Shown one piece after another: positions 36,146 to 45,856 of a stretch of 64,000 nucleotides of DNA; within the stretch, counting starts at the first letter, position 1, and each line of letters begins with the position of its first letter. Source of the stretch: DASYTH01 sp036002505 (GTDB lineage Bacteria; Actinomycetota; Actinomycetes; Mycobacteriales; Pseudonocardiaceae); the NCBI RefSeq assembly GCF_036002505.1, contig NZ_DASYTH010000335.1, positions 1 through 64,000 of the forward strand, in the 5' to 3' direction. The notes under the pieces are model-generated. The model did not search any database, had not been told where the DNA came from, and was given only the letters and a program-made list of their open reading frames with translations. A program made the position numbers and the translations under genes.

Positions 36146-37282
36146 TCAGCTCTGTCGGAGTGCCGGCATTGGCACCGCGATGGTCAGCGCGGTGGCTCCC
36201 GCACCGACACCGCCTTCGCAGGTGTACGGGGGCACGGTGCCGATGCCCCGGGTAGAGGGTCGCTCGGCGGCCCAGAACATGAAGCCGAGCATGCCGGCTG
36301 TTGTACCAGCACCGTTGGGCACAACAGTCTGCACGTACGGGGCGGTGGCCCGCTGTAGCGAGGTGTTGTAGTCGATGCATTCGGGTAGGGCCTTGCCGCC
36401 GTACGCGATGTAGATCCCGCCGGTGAATTTGGCTGGGGCCAGCGGTGGGACCGGCGGGCTGTACTGCGGCTTGCCGTCGACGTGCTCCTGCCAGCTCGCC
36501 TGTGAGCTGGTCGCCGAGGCCGGCCGGGCGGGCACCATGGCGTTGGCGTAGTCGAGTACCGGGGTGTCGGTACGCAGCCAGTCAGCGGTCGCCTTGCGGT
36601 TCAGCGCAATGAGCCAGCGGTCGCCGGCCGCGACATCGATGGTGAGCCGGGCCTGGGGTCGGGTACCGGTGGCGTCATACGGGTTGATGGCGCGGTAGGC
36701 GTCGATGAATGACTGCAGGGCGGTGAGGTTCGGGTCGGTGTTCTGCTCATAGTCGATCTCGATGCCGACGCCGAGCTGGCTGGCCACGGCGGCGGCCCGC
36801 TGCCCGAACAGCGTCGGGTTCTCGGCGAGCGCGGCGTCCCAGTCGTCGGTGTAGGTGATACCACCGATGGAGAGCATCACCCGGATGCCGCGCGAGCTGA
36901 AGTAGTTGACGATCTCGGGGGTCATGCCGCGCGGTACGCCGTTGAGCGTCGCCGCGTCGGTGGTCTGGTGCAGCAGCGAAAGCGGGTTGACGAAGCTGAG
37001 GATGACCACGTTGACGGACGGGCGACCGTCACCTCGGTCGATCAGCCAGTGGTTCTGGCTGTCGAACTCGGCGATGCTGCGGACCGCACCCCAGGTGCAA
37101 TAGTCATTGCCGCAGTGCCAGGCGCCGTAGATCTGCACGGGGGTGACGGCCTGGCTCGCGTTGGCGGTCTTGACCGGAGTGCTCACGCGGGCATGCGAGC
37201 TGGCCGGGAGAGCGGCTGCGGCGGGTGGAGCGCCTGTTGCCAGTAGGAGCAGAACCGCCGCCAGCAGTAGGGACCGTCGCAT
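36146..37282 (-). CDS. Secreted GH18-like (chitinase-fold) protein
   Basis: 378 residues with a Sec signal peptide (MRRSLLLAAVLLLLATGAPP, cleavage near AAA). The catalytic-strand motif reads GVGIEIDYEQN, with Glu179 as candidate acid, close to the DxxDxDxE of GH18; the first aspartate is replaced by glycine. RVMLSIGGITY matches the SxGG strand. An extended aromatic stretch near the N-terminus has three cysteines. It likely binds or cuts chitin or a related polymer outside the cell. It is followed on the minus strand by the MFS gene, 274 bases away. Confidence 0.75.
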   Translation of the reverse strand: MRRSLLLAAVLLLLATGAPPAAAALPASSHARVSTPVKTANASQAVTPVQIYGAWHCGNDYCTWGAVRSIAEFDSQNHWLIDRGDGRPSVNVVILSFVNPLSLLHQTTDAATLNGVPRGMTPEIVNYFSSRGIRVMLSIGGITYTDDWDAALAENPTLFGQRAAAVASQLGVGIEIDYEQNTDPNLTALQSFIDAYRAINPYDATGTRPQARLTIDVAAGDRWLIALNRKATADWLRTDTPVLDYANAMVPARPASATSSQASWQEHVDGKPQYSPPVPPLAPAKFTGGIYIAYGGKALPECIDYNTSLQRATAPYVQTVVPNGAGTTAGMLGFMFWAAERPSTRGIGTVPPYTCEGGVGAGATALTIAVPMPALRQS

Positions 37283-37516
37283 GGTGACCTCCCGGGCAAA
37301 TCACTGCACCTTGTTAACAGTAGGTTCTCACATGCGTCAATATCCTGCCCGGTCCAGAGCCGTTCGGCGAGGCGGGCCGCGACGATCCAGCAGAAGTTCG
37401 GACAGCAGCGCGGTTGCCCGCGGCTCAGGCTGGTCGATGCGGTTGCGCGCCGTGGGCGATACCCGGCAGCTCACAAGCTGCTCCCGCCTCGCCGTGTTCG
37501 GCTTGCGTTCATGCCA

Positions 37517-38170
37517 TCACGTGGGTGGGGATCCGAGGTAGCGCAGGACCGCGAGCACTCGCCGGTTGTCGCCTTCGGCTTGCGGCAGGCCCAACTTGTT
37601 GAAGATGCCGGCCACGTGCTTCTCGACCACCCCGCCCGTGACGGTGAGGGCAGCCGCGATCCCGGTGTTGGAACGCCCTTCGGCCATCAGGGCCAGCACC
37701 TCGCGTTCCCGCGGCGTCAGATCGGCGAGGCCACGCGCGCGTTGATGGGCGCCCAGCAGTTGGCTGACCACGTCCGGATCGAGCGCCGTACCGCCGGTGG
37801 CGACCCGGGTCAGCGCGTCGACGAAGTCGGATACGTCGGCGACGCGGTCCTTGAGCAGATATCCGACGCCGGCGGCGTTGAAGGCCAGCAGCTGGGCCGC
37901 GTACCGGGTCTCGATGTACTGAGACAGCACGAGGACCCCGGTGTCGGGGTGGTCGCGGCGCAGCTCGAGCGCGGCGCGTAGCCCTTCGTCGGTGTGGGTC
38001 GGCGGCATGCGGATGTCCACCACGGCCACGTCGGGGTGGTGCGTGGCCACCGCCGCGAGCAGCGCGCCGGCGTCGGGCACGGCGGCGCAGACCTCGTGGC
38101 CGCGGTCCTCGAGCAGCCCGACCAGGCCCTCTCGCATGAGGGCGGCATCCTCGGCGATCACCACGCGCAT
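37517..38170 (-). CDS. LuxR/NarL-type response regulator
   Basis: 217 residues from ATG 38170. The receiver has its acidic pocket (EDAA), phospho-acceptor Asp52 (VVDIRMPP) and Lys107 (YLLKDRV). The C-terminal LuxR HTH is complete (LTPREREVLALMAEGRSN..VEKHVAGIFNKLGL). It is encoded 13 bases after the kinase gene, so the two are a pair. It probably controls the ABC exporter genes upstream in the same operon. Confidence 0.93.
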   Translation of the reverse strand: MRVVIAEDAALMREGLVGLLEDRGHEVCAAVPDAGALLAAVATHHPDVAVVDIRMPPTHTDEGLRAALELRRDHPDTGVLVLSQYIETRYAAQLLAFNAAGVGYLLKDRVADVSDFVDALTRVATGGTALDPDVVSQLLGAHQRARGLADLTPREREVLALMAEGRSNTGIAAALTVTGGVVEKHVAGIFNKLGLPQAEGDNRRVLAVLRYLGSPPT

Positions 38171-38183
38171 GGCCCGGATGCTC

Positions 38184-39653
38184 TCACGCTCGTAGGGGCA
38201 GTTCGACGGTGATCCGGGTCGGGCCGCCGGGAGGGCTGGCGACGTCCAGCCGACCGTCCACGGTACGTACCCGGGCGGCGAGTCCGGACAGGCCGGTGCC
38301 GCGATCCGGGTCGGCGCCGCCGACACCGTCGTCGACAACGGACAGCCGCAGCGCGTCGAAGCGCTGCGCTGCCTCGATGGTGATGCTGTTCGCGTGGCTG
38401 TGCTTGGCCGCGTTGGCCAGCAGCTCGGCGACGCAGAAGTAGGCGATCGTCTCGATCGCCAGCGTCGGGCGGACCGGGATGTCGGCGTGCAGCCGCACCG
38501 GCACGGCCGAGTTGGCGGCGAGCGTGGCGAGCGCGTCGGCGAGGCCCTTGTCCAGCACCGGCGGGTGGATACCGCGGGCCAGGTCACGCAGCTCCACGAG
38601 GGCGTGCTTGGCGCTGCGGTGGGCGGCGTCGACGAGCTCCCGAGCCGCGGCCAGGTCGGCGGGTTCACCGCCGTCTCCCAGCTTTTCCTTGGCCCGGCCC
38701 AGGTTCATCGCCAGGGCGGCCAGCCGTACCTGTGCACCGTCGTGCAGGTCCCGCTCGAGCCGCCGCAACAGCGTGGCGGTGTCGTCGACCGCACGTGCCC
38801 TGGTCTCCTCGAGATCGCGTACCCGTTGCGCCAACCGGCCCGGGCCGAGCAGCCCCCGCATCAACGCCAGGTCCGCCGCGTTGGCGGCCCGAGCGATCCA
38901 CGGTGCGGCGAGCACCATCGCCGCTCCGGCCGCAAACGCAACGAGAGTACCCGCATAAGTAGCGACCCGGAACGAGCCGACCGGGGTCAGTACGAGCACG
39001 GGATCGAGCTGGACATCCGGCGGATGGTTGCGGAACAGCCGCCACCACAGGGGGTACGTCATGGACGCCGGCCCGGCGATCCAGCAGAAGACGGCGTATC
39101 CATCGAGGATCGCGACCGGCAGCCGCGCCAGCAGGTACGCCACCGCCCGCCAACCTGGACCGTCCCGCCATCCGGCGGTGAACCAGCCGAGCGGTCCCCA
39201 GCCGCGCCGGCGCACCGGCGGCGGCGCCGCGATCGTCTCGCCGAAAAGCCGCCGGGCGAGGCGCCGCACCGCCCCACTCAATCCGCGAGCGGTTCGCGGG
39301 GCCAGCATGAGCGCCAGCGCGAGGCAGATGACCGCGCTGGTGACGAACGCGAACAGCCCCACGCCGGCGGGGTTGCCCGGCCCCGGAGCAACTCCGGGTA
39401 CGGGCGACCGCCGGTCGGCGAGGCGAGCGACGACGCTCAGCCCGAGCGGCGCCGCGAACAGCGCCCCGATGACACACAGCGCGACCGCCACCCCGGCGAG
39501 GCAGAACAGCAGCTCGCGTGCCGTCCGTGCGGTGAAGGGAGCCCGCGCCGCGGCGCGCAAAACCGCCCATCCGCCCCAAGCCGCCCGAGCACCCGAAGCC
39601 GGCCCGCTACCCGGAGCCGCCCCACCATCCGAAGCCCCCCGACCACCCGCCAT
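38184..39653 (-). CDS. Membrane histidine kinase (HisKA_3 type)
   Basis: 489 residues from ATG 39653. Its N-terminal half has about four to five membrane helices without a large outside domain, as in kinases that sense membrane stress or a neighbouring ABC transporter. The dimerisation/phosphorylation helix is RRLERDLHDGAQVRLAALAM, with the histidine in LHDG. The ATPase part has ELLANAAKHSHANSI and DDGVGGADPDRGTGLSGLA. The frame upstream of 39653 to 40517 lies opposite the permease gene and is spurious. Confidence 0.92.
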   Translation of the reverse strand: MAGGRGASDGGAAPGSGPASGARAAWGGWAVLRAAARAPFTARTARELLFCLAGVAVALCVIGALFAAPLGLSVVARLADRRSPVPGVAPGPGNPAGVGLFAFVTSAVICLALALMLAPRTARGLSGAVRRLARRLFGETIAAPPPVRRRGWGPLGWFTAGWRDGPGWRAVAYLLARLPVAILDGYAVFCWIAGPASMTYPLWWRLFRNHPPDVQLDPVLVLTPVGSFRVATYAGTLVAFAAGAAMVLAAPWIARAANAADLALMRGLLGPGRLAQRVRDLEETRARAVDDTATLLRRLERDLHDGAQVRLAALAMNLGRAKEKLGDGGEPADLAAARELVDAAHRSAKHALVELRDLARGIHPPVLDKGLADALATLAANSAVPVRLHADIPVRPTLAIETIAYFCVAELLANAAKHSHANSITIEAAQRFDALRLSVVDDGVGGADPDRGTGLSGLAARVRTVDGRLDVASPPGGPTRITVELPLRA

Positions 39654-39670
39654 GCGCTTATTCTCGCTGT

Positions 39671-40471
39671 TCAGGCGTCTCGGCGGCGAAGCAGCCAGCC
39701 GCCCAACCCGAGCGCGACCGCCGGGTAGACGCACAGGACCGCCATCCCAGCCCATGCCGACAGGGTGCCCGGCACCGGCGTGACCACGCCGACCGAATTG
39801 ACCAAGATGAACAGCGGGACGAACTTGAGCACGGTGATGCCGAACGGCCCGAGCACCGCGGCCAGGAACATCGGCACGAACAGCACCCCGAACAGCGCGC
39901 CGATCGCGCCTCCGGTATGCCGGACCGTCGCACCGACCCCGACGCCGAGCAGCCCCATCAGACCCAGGTACGCCCCGGTGCACACCACCGTCCGCAGGAT
40001 CGCCGGGTCGCCCAGCGAGGCACGCGGCACCGGCGAACCGGCCAACGCCGCCTGGCTGGCCGCGAAGGCGGCCAGGCTGCCCAGCTCCCCTACGGCGAAC
40101 GCGACCACGCCGAACACCGCGAGCTTCGCCGCCAGGACGAGTCCCCGGCGGGGTATCGCGGCCAGTGTCGCCCGGATCATCCCCGACGAGTACTCGTTGC
40201 TCACCACGAGCACACCGAGCGCGCCGACCACCACCTGAGCGAGCACGGCGCCGGCCAGGCCGTTGTTGACCAGTTGCGCCGTGGTGGCGACCGGCCGGTG
40301 CGAGCGGTACCCGACGGCCACGGCGACCCCCACGCCGGCCATGGCCAGCGGCACGACCGCGAGCAGCCACCACGTCGAGCGCACGCTGCGCAGCTTGATC
40401 CACTCCATCCGAGCCACGTGCCCGAACCGGTAGCGGCCCGGAGGCTGGCCGGTCGATGTCGCGCCCGTCAT
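39671..40471 (-). CDS. ABC-2 type exporter permease
   Basis: 266 residues, six membrane helices. The N-terminal EWIKLRSVRSTWWLL and SNEYSSGMIRATLAAIPRR are hallmarks of the actinobacterial ABC-2 permease group. The ATG overlaps the ATPase stop by four bases. A homologue in the same arrangement lies at 62371. Confidence 0.9.
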   Translation of the reverse strand: MTGATSTGQPPGRYRFGHVARMEWIKLRSVRSTWWLLAVVPLAMAGVGVAVAVGYRSHRPVATTAQLVNNGLAGAVLAQVVVGALGVLVVSNEYSSGMIRATLAAIPRRGLVLAAKLAVFGVVAFAVGELGSLAAFAASQAALAGSPVPRASLGDPAILRTVVCTGAYLGLMGLLGVGVGATVRHTGGAIGALFGVLFVPMFLAAVLGPFGITVLKFVPLFILVNSVGVVTPVPGTLSAWAGMAVLCVYPAVALGLGGWLLRRRDA

Positions 40472-41229
40472 GACGCCCTGCCCTCCTGCTCATGATCGAC
40501 TCGCGGATACCCGCCATTGCCGCGGAACTCGGTGGCCGCGGACGTGAGCCGCAGGAACGCGTCTTCCAGCGAGTCGGACCGGGCAGACAGCTCGGCGACC
40601 GACGTATCAGCCAGCAGCCGTCCCTGGCCGATCACCACGAGATGGTCGGCCGTCAACGCCATCTCGCTGATCAGGTGGCTGGACACGAACACCACGCGAC
40701 CCTGTGCCGCCAGCGACCTCACGAGATTGCGTACCCACCGGATCCCCTCCGGATCCAGGCCGTTGACCGGCTCGTCCAGCAACAGCACGCCGGGATCGCC
40801 CAACAGTGCCGCGGCGATGCCGAGCCGTTGCGCCATGCCGAGGGAGAACTTCCCGGCCCGCCGCCTGGCCGCACCGTCGAGCCCGACGATGGCGAGCACC
40901 TCGTCTACCCGCGATCGGCGGATGCCGTTGCTCGCGGCGAGCGCCGCCAGGTGGGCACGCGGGCTGCGGCCCGGATGGAACGCCTTGGCCTCCAGCAACG
41001 CGCCGACCTCGCGCAACGGCCACCGCAGGTCGCGGTACCGGCGGCTACCGACCCGTGCCTGCCCGGCCGTTGGCGCGTCGAGCCCCAGGATCATGCGCAT
41101 CGTGGTGGACTTTCCGGAGCCGTTCGGGCCGAGGAAACCGGTCACGATGCCGGGCCGCACCTCGAAGCTCAACCGGTCGACGGCGAGCACCGAACCGTAC
41201 CGCTTGGTCAAGCCATGTACCTCGATCAT
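40468..41229 (-). CDS. ABC exporter ATPase
   Basis: 253 residues from ATG 41229. Walker A is GPNGSGKST, the signature is the variant FSLGMAQRLG, and Walker B is GVLLLDEPVNGLDPEG. It is closely related by eye to the ATPase at 61441, but lacks the about 55-residue C-terminal accessory region found there and ends in a polar tail. It works with the permease encoded next, probably in peptide-antibiotic export or resistance. The stop overlaps the permease start. Confidence 0.92.
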   Translation of the reverse strand: MIEVHGLTKRYGSVLAVDRLSFEVRPGIVTGFLGPNGSGKSTTMRMILGLDAPTAGQARVGSRRYRDLRWPLREVGALLEAKAFHPGRSPRAHLAALAASNGIRRSRVDEVLAIVGLDGAARRRAGKFSLGMAQRLGIAAALLGDPGVLLLDEPVNGLDPEGIRWVRNLVRSLAAQGRVVFVSSHLISEMALTADHLVVIGQGRLLADTSVAELSARSDSLEDAFLRLTSAATEFRGNGGYPRVDHEQEGRAS

Positions 41230-41245
41230 CAGGATCGCCTCCTGC

Positions 41246-41887
41246 TCACGCGGCACGAGCGGGGCGAGCCGGCTGGACCGTCGGCGCGGTCCCACCCAGC
41301 ACGGTCCGGATCAGGCCGCCGTGCAGGCGGGTCAGACCGCGCACCGCCCACAGCAGCAGCGGGACGCTCGACACCAGGACCAGCCCGGCGTGCACGGCCC
41401 ACGCGCCGAGCAGCGTCGGGCCGCCCCACGAGCCGTCGTACGTGCTGGCCCAGATGCTGCCGGTGTGTGACACCCGGCGCAGGCCCCACAAGCTGAACGC
41501 GACGCCGGACTGCTCATCGATGGTCAGGTAGTTGCGCAGCGGGAAGCCCAGGTTCAGGAGCGCATGCAGCGCGAGGTACTGGAGGACCGCCCACGAAACG
41601 AGACCGATCGCCAGGCCGGCGACGGACCCGACCAACACCCGTGCCGCCACCAGCGATGTCGCCGTCTCAGATGTCGCCGTGTCACCGGCCGCTCGCCCGG
41701 TCAACCCGCTGGCGAGGCTTCGCTGGTATCGGGCGGCCGTGCCGGCCCGACCGGCGAGCGCCAAGACCAGGCACACCACACAGACCGGCACCGCGGCGAT
41801 CGCGTAGCCGATCCGGCGCCAGGTGCCGACACCGTACGCGACTCGCCAGAACGACAGGACCGTCCCTGCCACTCGCCCTACCTGCAT
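41246..41887 (-). CDS. Membrane protein at the head of the ABC/two-component operon
   Basis: 213 residues from ATG 41887, with a clear ggaggt site; the longer frame to 41971 is rejected. It has about four hydrophobic segments, with an extracytoplasmic stretch before the last. I do not recognise the family. It starts 16 bases before the ATPase gene, so it is part of the same operon, and may be an accessory or immunity component of the exporter. Confidence 0.7.
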   Translation of the reverse strand: MQVGRVAGTVLSFWRVAYGVGTWRRIGYAIAAVPVCVVCLVLALAGRAGTAARYQRSLASGLTGRAAGDTATSETATSLVAARVLVGSVAGLAIGLVSWAVLQYLALHALLNLGFPLRNYLTIDEQSGVAFSLWGLRRVSHTGSIWASTYDGSWGGPTLLGAWAVHAGLVLVSSVPLLLWAVRGLTRLHGGLIRTVLGGTAPTVQPARPARAA

Positions 41888-42782
41888 CACAACCTCCGTC
41901 GCATGGTCCGCCCGTAAGTCGAACAACGGATTCAACGCTACGAATCGGGCATGCGGGGTGGAACGCGGCAACCACCCATCTTTGCCTGGGGGAAATCCCC
42001 CGGCTTCGTTCGGTCGCCGGCGAGCATCTTTCGAACGAGGTCGACAGCACGAACGACCTCGGCGTCGACGGGGTCAGGGGCGACACCGGCGGAGTAGATC
42101 TACGACCGTTGCCAGCGGCCGGCGCCGCTGGGCCAGCTGCCGGCTCGGCTGCACAGCCAGGGCCGCGGCAGGCACCTGGCCTTGAAGGTCCTCTAACCGC
42201 CGTCACGGCCCTCTAACCCGGTCCCGGCGGTCCCGCCCGGTGAATCACTGGACGTCCCGATCCGCAGCCACCACAGACGGTCGCCTGTAGGCAGCAAGCA
42301 GCCGCCAGGCCGCCGGGTGATGGAAAAGGTTCGCCGGTGCTGGTTGCAAGCTGCGCCGCGCGGCGCACTGTTCCGCCTAGAGTGCCCGCGCGGCAGCCTG
42401 GTCGAATACCGTGCACAACGTCGCCACACGCGGCCGCTGGGCCGTACCACTGATGCAACGCCGCCTGCCCCACCACATGCGTCGCGACCTCGCCGCTCTG
42501 CTACAGACCATCGGCCGGCACCTCGACTGCCCCGCATACCCCAACCCAGAAGATGACCACGACACAGCGACCCGCTGACGGCCTGCCCGGCATCGGCGAC
42601 CGGCCATACCCGTCCGCCGCGGTGCGCGTGACGCGCATTCATCTGGCTGTGCGGGCACTGAGGTTGATCTCAGCAAGGGTTGGACGGCACACTGCGTGAT
42701 CTGCTGGCCGTTGGTGCTGGTGGAGTCGGGCTGTCGGCCAGACCGGGGAGACGCTGCTGGTGACGTCCGGCATGCTGTGGGC
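41888..42782. other. 900-base gap with little coding content
   Basis: No supported gene. A perfect hairpin GGGGG-AAAT-CCCCC lies at 41988-42001, in the promoter region of the minus-strand operon. Between 42381 and 42578 on the plus strand an open frame reads AAAWSNTVHNVATRGRWAVP, LMQRRLPHHMRRDLAALLQT and ends PAYPNPEDDHDTATR. It is protein-like and may be the C-terminal end of a small plasmid or ICE-type protein, but no start is convincing. The rest is unassigned. Confidence 0.4.
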
Positions 42783-43235
42783 ATGACCGAGGAACCGAAA
42801 GATCGTTCCGCCCCGTCCGGCGACACGGTGTCCACTTCACCACCAGTGATCTCTGTGATGCTGATCGTCCCAGACGCAGACGCTGCGGTTGCCTGGTACA
42901 AGACCGCACTGGGCGCGACAGAGTTGTGGAACCTTGGTGGCGTGGCCGGCCTTGAGATCAGTGGCGGCCCCTTCTTCCTCCACGAGGTCAATCCCAAGAA
43001 CCCCACGGAGACCAGTCCCGACCACGCGGGGGTCACGAGCACCCGCATCGAGGTGTTTGCCGAGGACCCAGACACCTTCATCGAGCGCGCCGTCGGCGCC
43101 GGCGCAACCGCCGGAGCGGAAATCGAGGATCACCGCGTGCCCTGGGGGACGCACCGTCAAGGTGGCTTCACGGACCCGTTCGGTCACAACTGGTCGGTAG
43201 GCGATAAGTCGCCCCTGCGCCCGTTTCCAGGCTGA
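42783..43235 (+). CDS. VOC-family protein (PhnB-like)
   Basis: 150 residues from ATG 42783. The frame continues upstream to 42696 in low-complexity sequence. Visible are VISVMLIVPDADAAVAWYKTALGATELW, EVNPKNPTE and the closing GGFTDPFGHNWSVGDK, the pattern of PhnB/glyoxalase-like proteins. A 20-residue polar N-terminus is unusual. The substrate is unknown; a single gene. Confidence 0.8.
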   Translation: MTEEPKDRSAPSGDTVSTSPPVISVMLIVPDADAAVAWYKTALGATELWNLGGVAGLEISGGPFFLHEVNPKNPTETSPDHAGVTSTRIEVFAEDPDTFIERAVGAGATAGAEIEDHRVPWGTHRQGGFTDPFGHNWSVGDKSPLRPFPG

Positions 43236-43321
43236 TCAGGGGCCAGCCTTTCACATGCGCCCGCAGGATCGCGCATCGCCTCATCGCGCGGTCGGGCCCC
43301 GCTCTGACGCGAAGTGTTCGG

Positions 43322-43507
43322 TCATCGGGTCGCGGTGACCGCGCTGGTGCGTCCCCACGGCCCGCCGTACCAGAACCGCCAGCCCAGGTCGCGCACCAGA
43401 CCCAGGCCGGCCAATTGGTCGGCGTACGCCCGCGCGTGGCGGAAATCGGCCAACACCAGCCGGCCACCCGGGCGCAACAGCCGGGCGGCCTCGCCGACCG
43501 CCGTCAT
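43322..43507 (-). pseudogene. C-terminal remnant of a class I methyltransferase
   Basis: Minus-strand codons read VGEAARLLRPGGRLVLADFR, then a helix and LGWRFWYGGPWGRTSAVTATR to the stop. This is the strand-4/5 end of a SAM-dependent methyltransferase (LRPGGRLVLAD). The nucleotide-binding motif is absent; the frame upstream is arginine-rich and not homologous. Confidence 0.65.
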
Positions 43508-43662
43508 CCGGCCCGGCGTGATCGGCGCGGTCCGACGGCGCCTACCCATGGTCGAGGTCGACGCCACCACGGAGCTGATCGGGCCCCACGGGCCGGTCCG
43601 GGTTGTACCGGCTGGGGTGTCGGCGCGCCGCGCTGGGACGTCATCGCGGTGATGACGACCCC

Positions 43663-43761
43663 AGCACGGCGGCGGCTCGCGCGGCTGCGGAAGCCGGAGC
43701 GTCATACGGTGACCTGCGTACGGCGACCGGGATGACCCGCTCGGGCGCCCGGCGGTGCTGG
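43663..43761 (+). pseudogene. Possible HTH fragment
   Basis: In one plus-strand frame the codons read STAAARAAAEAGASYGDLRT, ATGMTRSGARRCW. This resembles the C-terminal HTH of small actinobacterial DNA-binding proteins (AGASYADIA-x-ALGMTRQ type). It has no start and overlaps the tail of the MerR gene antisense. It may be a remnant. Confidence 0.3.
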
Positions 43762-44499
43762 TGCGGCACTCGGCCTGCCTCCGGGTGGGGCCGGTCGGCA
43801 GTCGAGGTAGGCGTCCAGTGCGGCGGCGCCAGTGAGCATGGCGCGGCTGCGGGCCGAGAGGCGGGCATGCCAGTCGCGCAGCGTCGACGCGAGCGGTGCG
43901 ACGCCTCCGGCGGAACGGACTTGGACGATCAGCGGGGCGATCTGCTCAAGCGGGTAGCCGCCCCGTCTGAGCTGGTGGGCGAGTAGGGCGTCGCGTACGT
44001 CGGCTGCGCTGTAGACCCGGTAGCCCGTCTGCGGGTCGCGGCGCGGTTGGACCAGGCCAGCGCGTTCCCATTTGCGCAGCGTGGCCGCGCGGATGCCGAG
44101 CCTTCTGGCCAGGGGGCCGACGAACGTGCCGCCGCGTTCCTGCGGTACGGGATTGAGGTCGCGAAGCGCGGCTTCGACGGCCTGGATGGTGCGGCGGTCG
44201 TCGAGCAGCTGGGCGTGACTTTCGTCGATGAGTCGAAGCGCGTCCTCGGTGGCGTCCCGGTTGATCGCCTGCATGATTGCCGTGGCCGTCTGGTGGCCGT
44301 GTCCGGGCACGAGCGCGAGGAACGCGCGCAGGGCTTGCGCGTGCCACGGCGTGTAGGTGCGGTAGCCATGCAGGGTGCGTTCGGCGCCCGGAAGGATTCC
44401 GGCCGCCTCGTAGTTCCTGATCGCCTGTGTGGACAGCCCGTGCGCTCGCGCCAGGTCAACCGGCCTGAGCCGTCCACCGTCTTGAAGGTTTCGCGTCAC
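43702..44499 (-). CDS. MerR-family regulator with two HTH domains (TioE type)
   Basis: 265 residues. Two MerR-like HTHs follow each other: RPVDLARAHGLSTQAIRNYE with AGILPGAERTLHGYRTY near the N-terminus, and PLARRLGIRAATLRKWERAG with GYRVYSAADVRDALLAHQL in the second half. This double architecture is that of TioE-like regulators linked to antibiotic pathways. It is divergent from the erythromycin-esterase gene with a 58-base gap containing a perfect dyad. The proline-rich last 30 residues overlap debris and may be extended. Confidence 0.85.
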   Translation of the reverse strand: MTRNLQDGGRLRPVDLARAHGLSTQAIRNYEAAGILPGAERTLHGYRTYTPWHAQALRAFLALVPGHGHQTATAIMQAINRDATEDALRLIDESHAQLLDDRRTIQAVEAALRDLNPVPQERGGTFVGPLARRLGIRAATLRKWERAGLVQPRRDPQTGYRVYSAADVRDALLAHQLRRGGYPLEQIAPLIVQVRSAGGVAPLASTLRDWHARLSARSRAMLTGAAALDAYLDCRPAPPGGRPSAAPAPPGARAGHPGRRTQVTV

Positions 44500-44528
44500 T
44501 GTTCTGCCGATATCGACGAGAAGTTTTC

Positions 44529-44545
44529 ATCGTTGGTTCAACGAT
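44529..44545 (+). promoter_or_regulatory. Operator candidate between MerR regulator and esterase
   Basis: ATCGTTG-GTT-CAACGAT is a perfect 7-bp inverted repeat with a 3-base centre, in the only gap between two divergent genes. MerR regulators bind such dyads within promoters; here it is 12 bases before the esterase start and 29 bases from the regulator start. Confidence 0.6.
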
Positions 44546-44557
44546 ACCGTTGAGGGC

Positions 44558-45759
44558 ATGACTGCTGGTATCACAGACGCCGCCCATGTCGTCGACGCTG
44601 CTACCGTCATGGGGTTGGTCCCGGCCCGGCCGCGGCTGCTCGCCTTGGGCGAGCCCACCCACGGCGAGGACGTTCTGCTCGACTGCGAAACGATCTCTTC
44701 CGGCAACTCGTCGAGCAGGAGCGCTACCGGACGATCGCGATCGAGAGTGACTGCATGATGGGCCTGGTCGTGGACGACTACGTCACGTCGGGCACGGGCA
44801 CCCTCGACGAGGTCATGGAGCGCGGCTTCAGCCACGAGTGGGGCGCCTTCGCGGCCAACCGCGAGCTGGTGCGCTGGATGCGCGCGTACAACGACGGCCG
44901 GCCCGGGTCACAGCAGCTCCGCTTCGCCGGGTTCGACGGCCCGCTGGAGATCACCGGCGCGGCGAGCCCGCGGCAGGCCCTCACCGCACTGCACGCCTAC
45001 CTCACCGCCTGGGCCGACGCCGACCTGCTCCTCTGCACCGCCGATACGCTCGACCGCCTGCTCGGCGCCGACGACCGCTGGACCAATCCCGCCGCGATGA
45101 TGGACCCGTCCCAGTCCGTGGGGCAGACACCCGAGGCCAACCAGCTGCGGCTGCTCGCCGACGACCTGGTGGCCCTGCTCGACGCGCAGACGCCACATCT
45201 GATCGCGGCGTCCTCGCGGGACGACCGGGACCGGGCACGCCTGTACGGTCGTACCGCCATCGGGCTGCTGCGGTACCACTTCTGGATGGCCGAGACGGCA
45301 CCGGGCCGGATGGCGCGGCTGGTGGGCCTGCGGGATTCGATGATGGCCGCCAACCTGCTCGCCCTCGCCGAACGGAGCCCGACGCTGGTGAACGCGCACA
45401 ACGGCCATCTGCAGCGGGACAAGAGCACGATGCGGATGGGCGACCTGCCGCTGGAATGGTGGAGCGCCGGCGCGATCGTCAGCGCCCACCTGGGCGACGG
45501 GTACGCCTTCCTGGCCACCGCCCTCGGCACGATCCGCCACCATGGCGTGGACGCCCCACCCCCGGACACCATCGAGGGGCTGCTGTACGCGCTGCCGAAG
45601 GACCGTTACGTCGTCGACGCCCGCCGACTGGCCACCGTCCTCGGCGACGTGACGCCCGCCCCCCGCGTGTCCCCCTGGTACGGTTACTCCCCATTGGACC
45701 CGGCCCACCTGGCCAGCACCGACGGGATCGTGTTCGTCAAGGACGCCCGGCGGAGCTAG
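44558..45759 (+). pseudogene. Erythromycin esterase-family protein, frameshifted
   Basis: The start (LLALGEPTHGEDVLLD) matches the esterase family. At 44683/44684 one C appears to be missing in the GACCTGCGA expected there. The rest continues in another frame as LRNDLFRQLVEQERYRTIAI, ESDC, then MMGLVVDDYV to the C-terminus (VSPWYGYSPLDPAHLAS..FVKDA). LVNAHNGHLQRDKS contains the conserved histidine. Joined, the protein has about 400 residues, full length. Such enzymes inactivate macrolides or act on unknown esters. It is either a one-base error or a recent mutation; without repair the first 66 codons stand alone. Confidence 0.8.
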
Positions 45760-45856
45760 GCTCCCCCAGCGTTCAGCAACGACTGTCGATGGTGGCGTCC
45801 ACATCGAGGGCTGGGCTGATGAGGATGCGGTCGGCGCCCGCCGATCTTTTACCGCG

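Noticed and set aside
38394..39728. 444-codon plus-strand open frame
   Set aside because: It lies opposite the histidine kinase gene and is rich in R, Q and G without domains.
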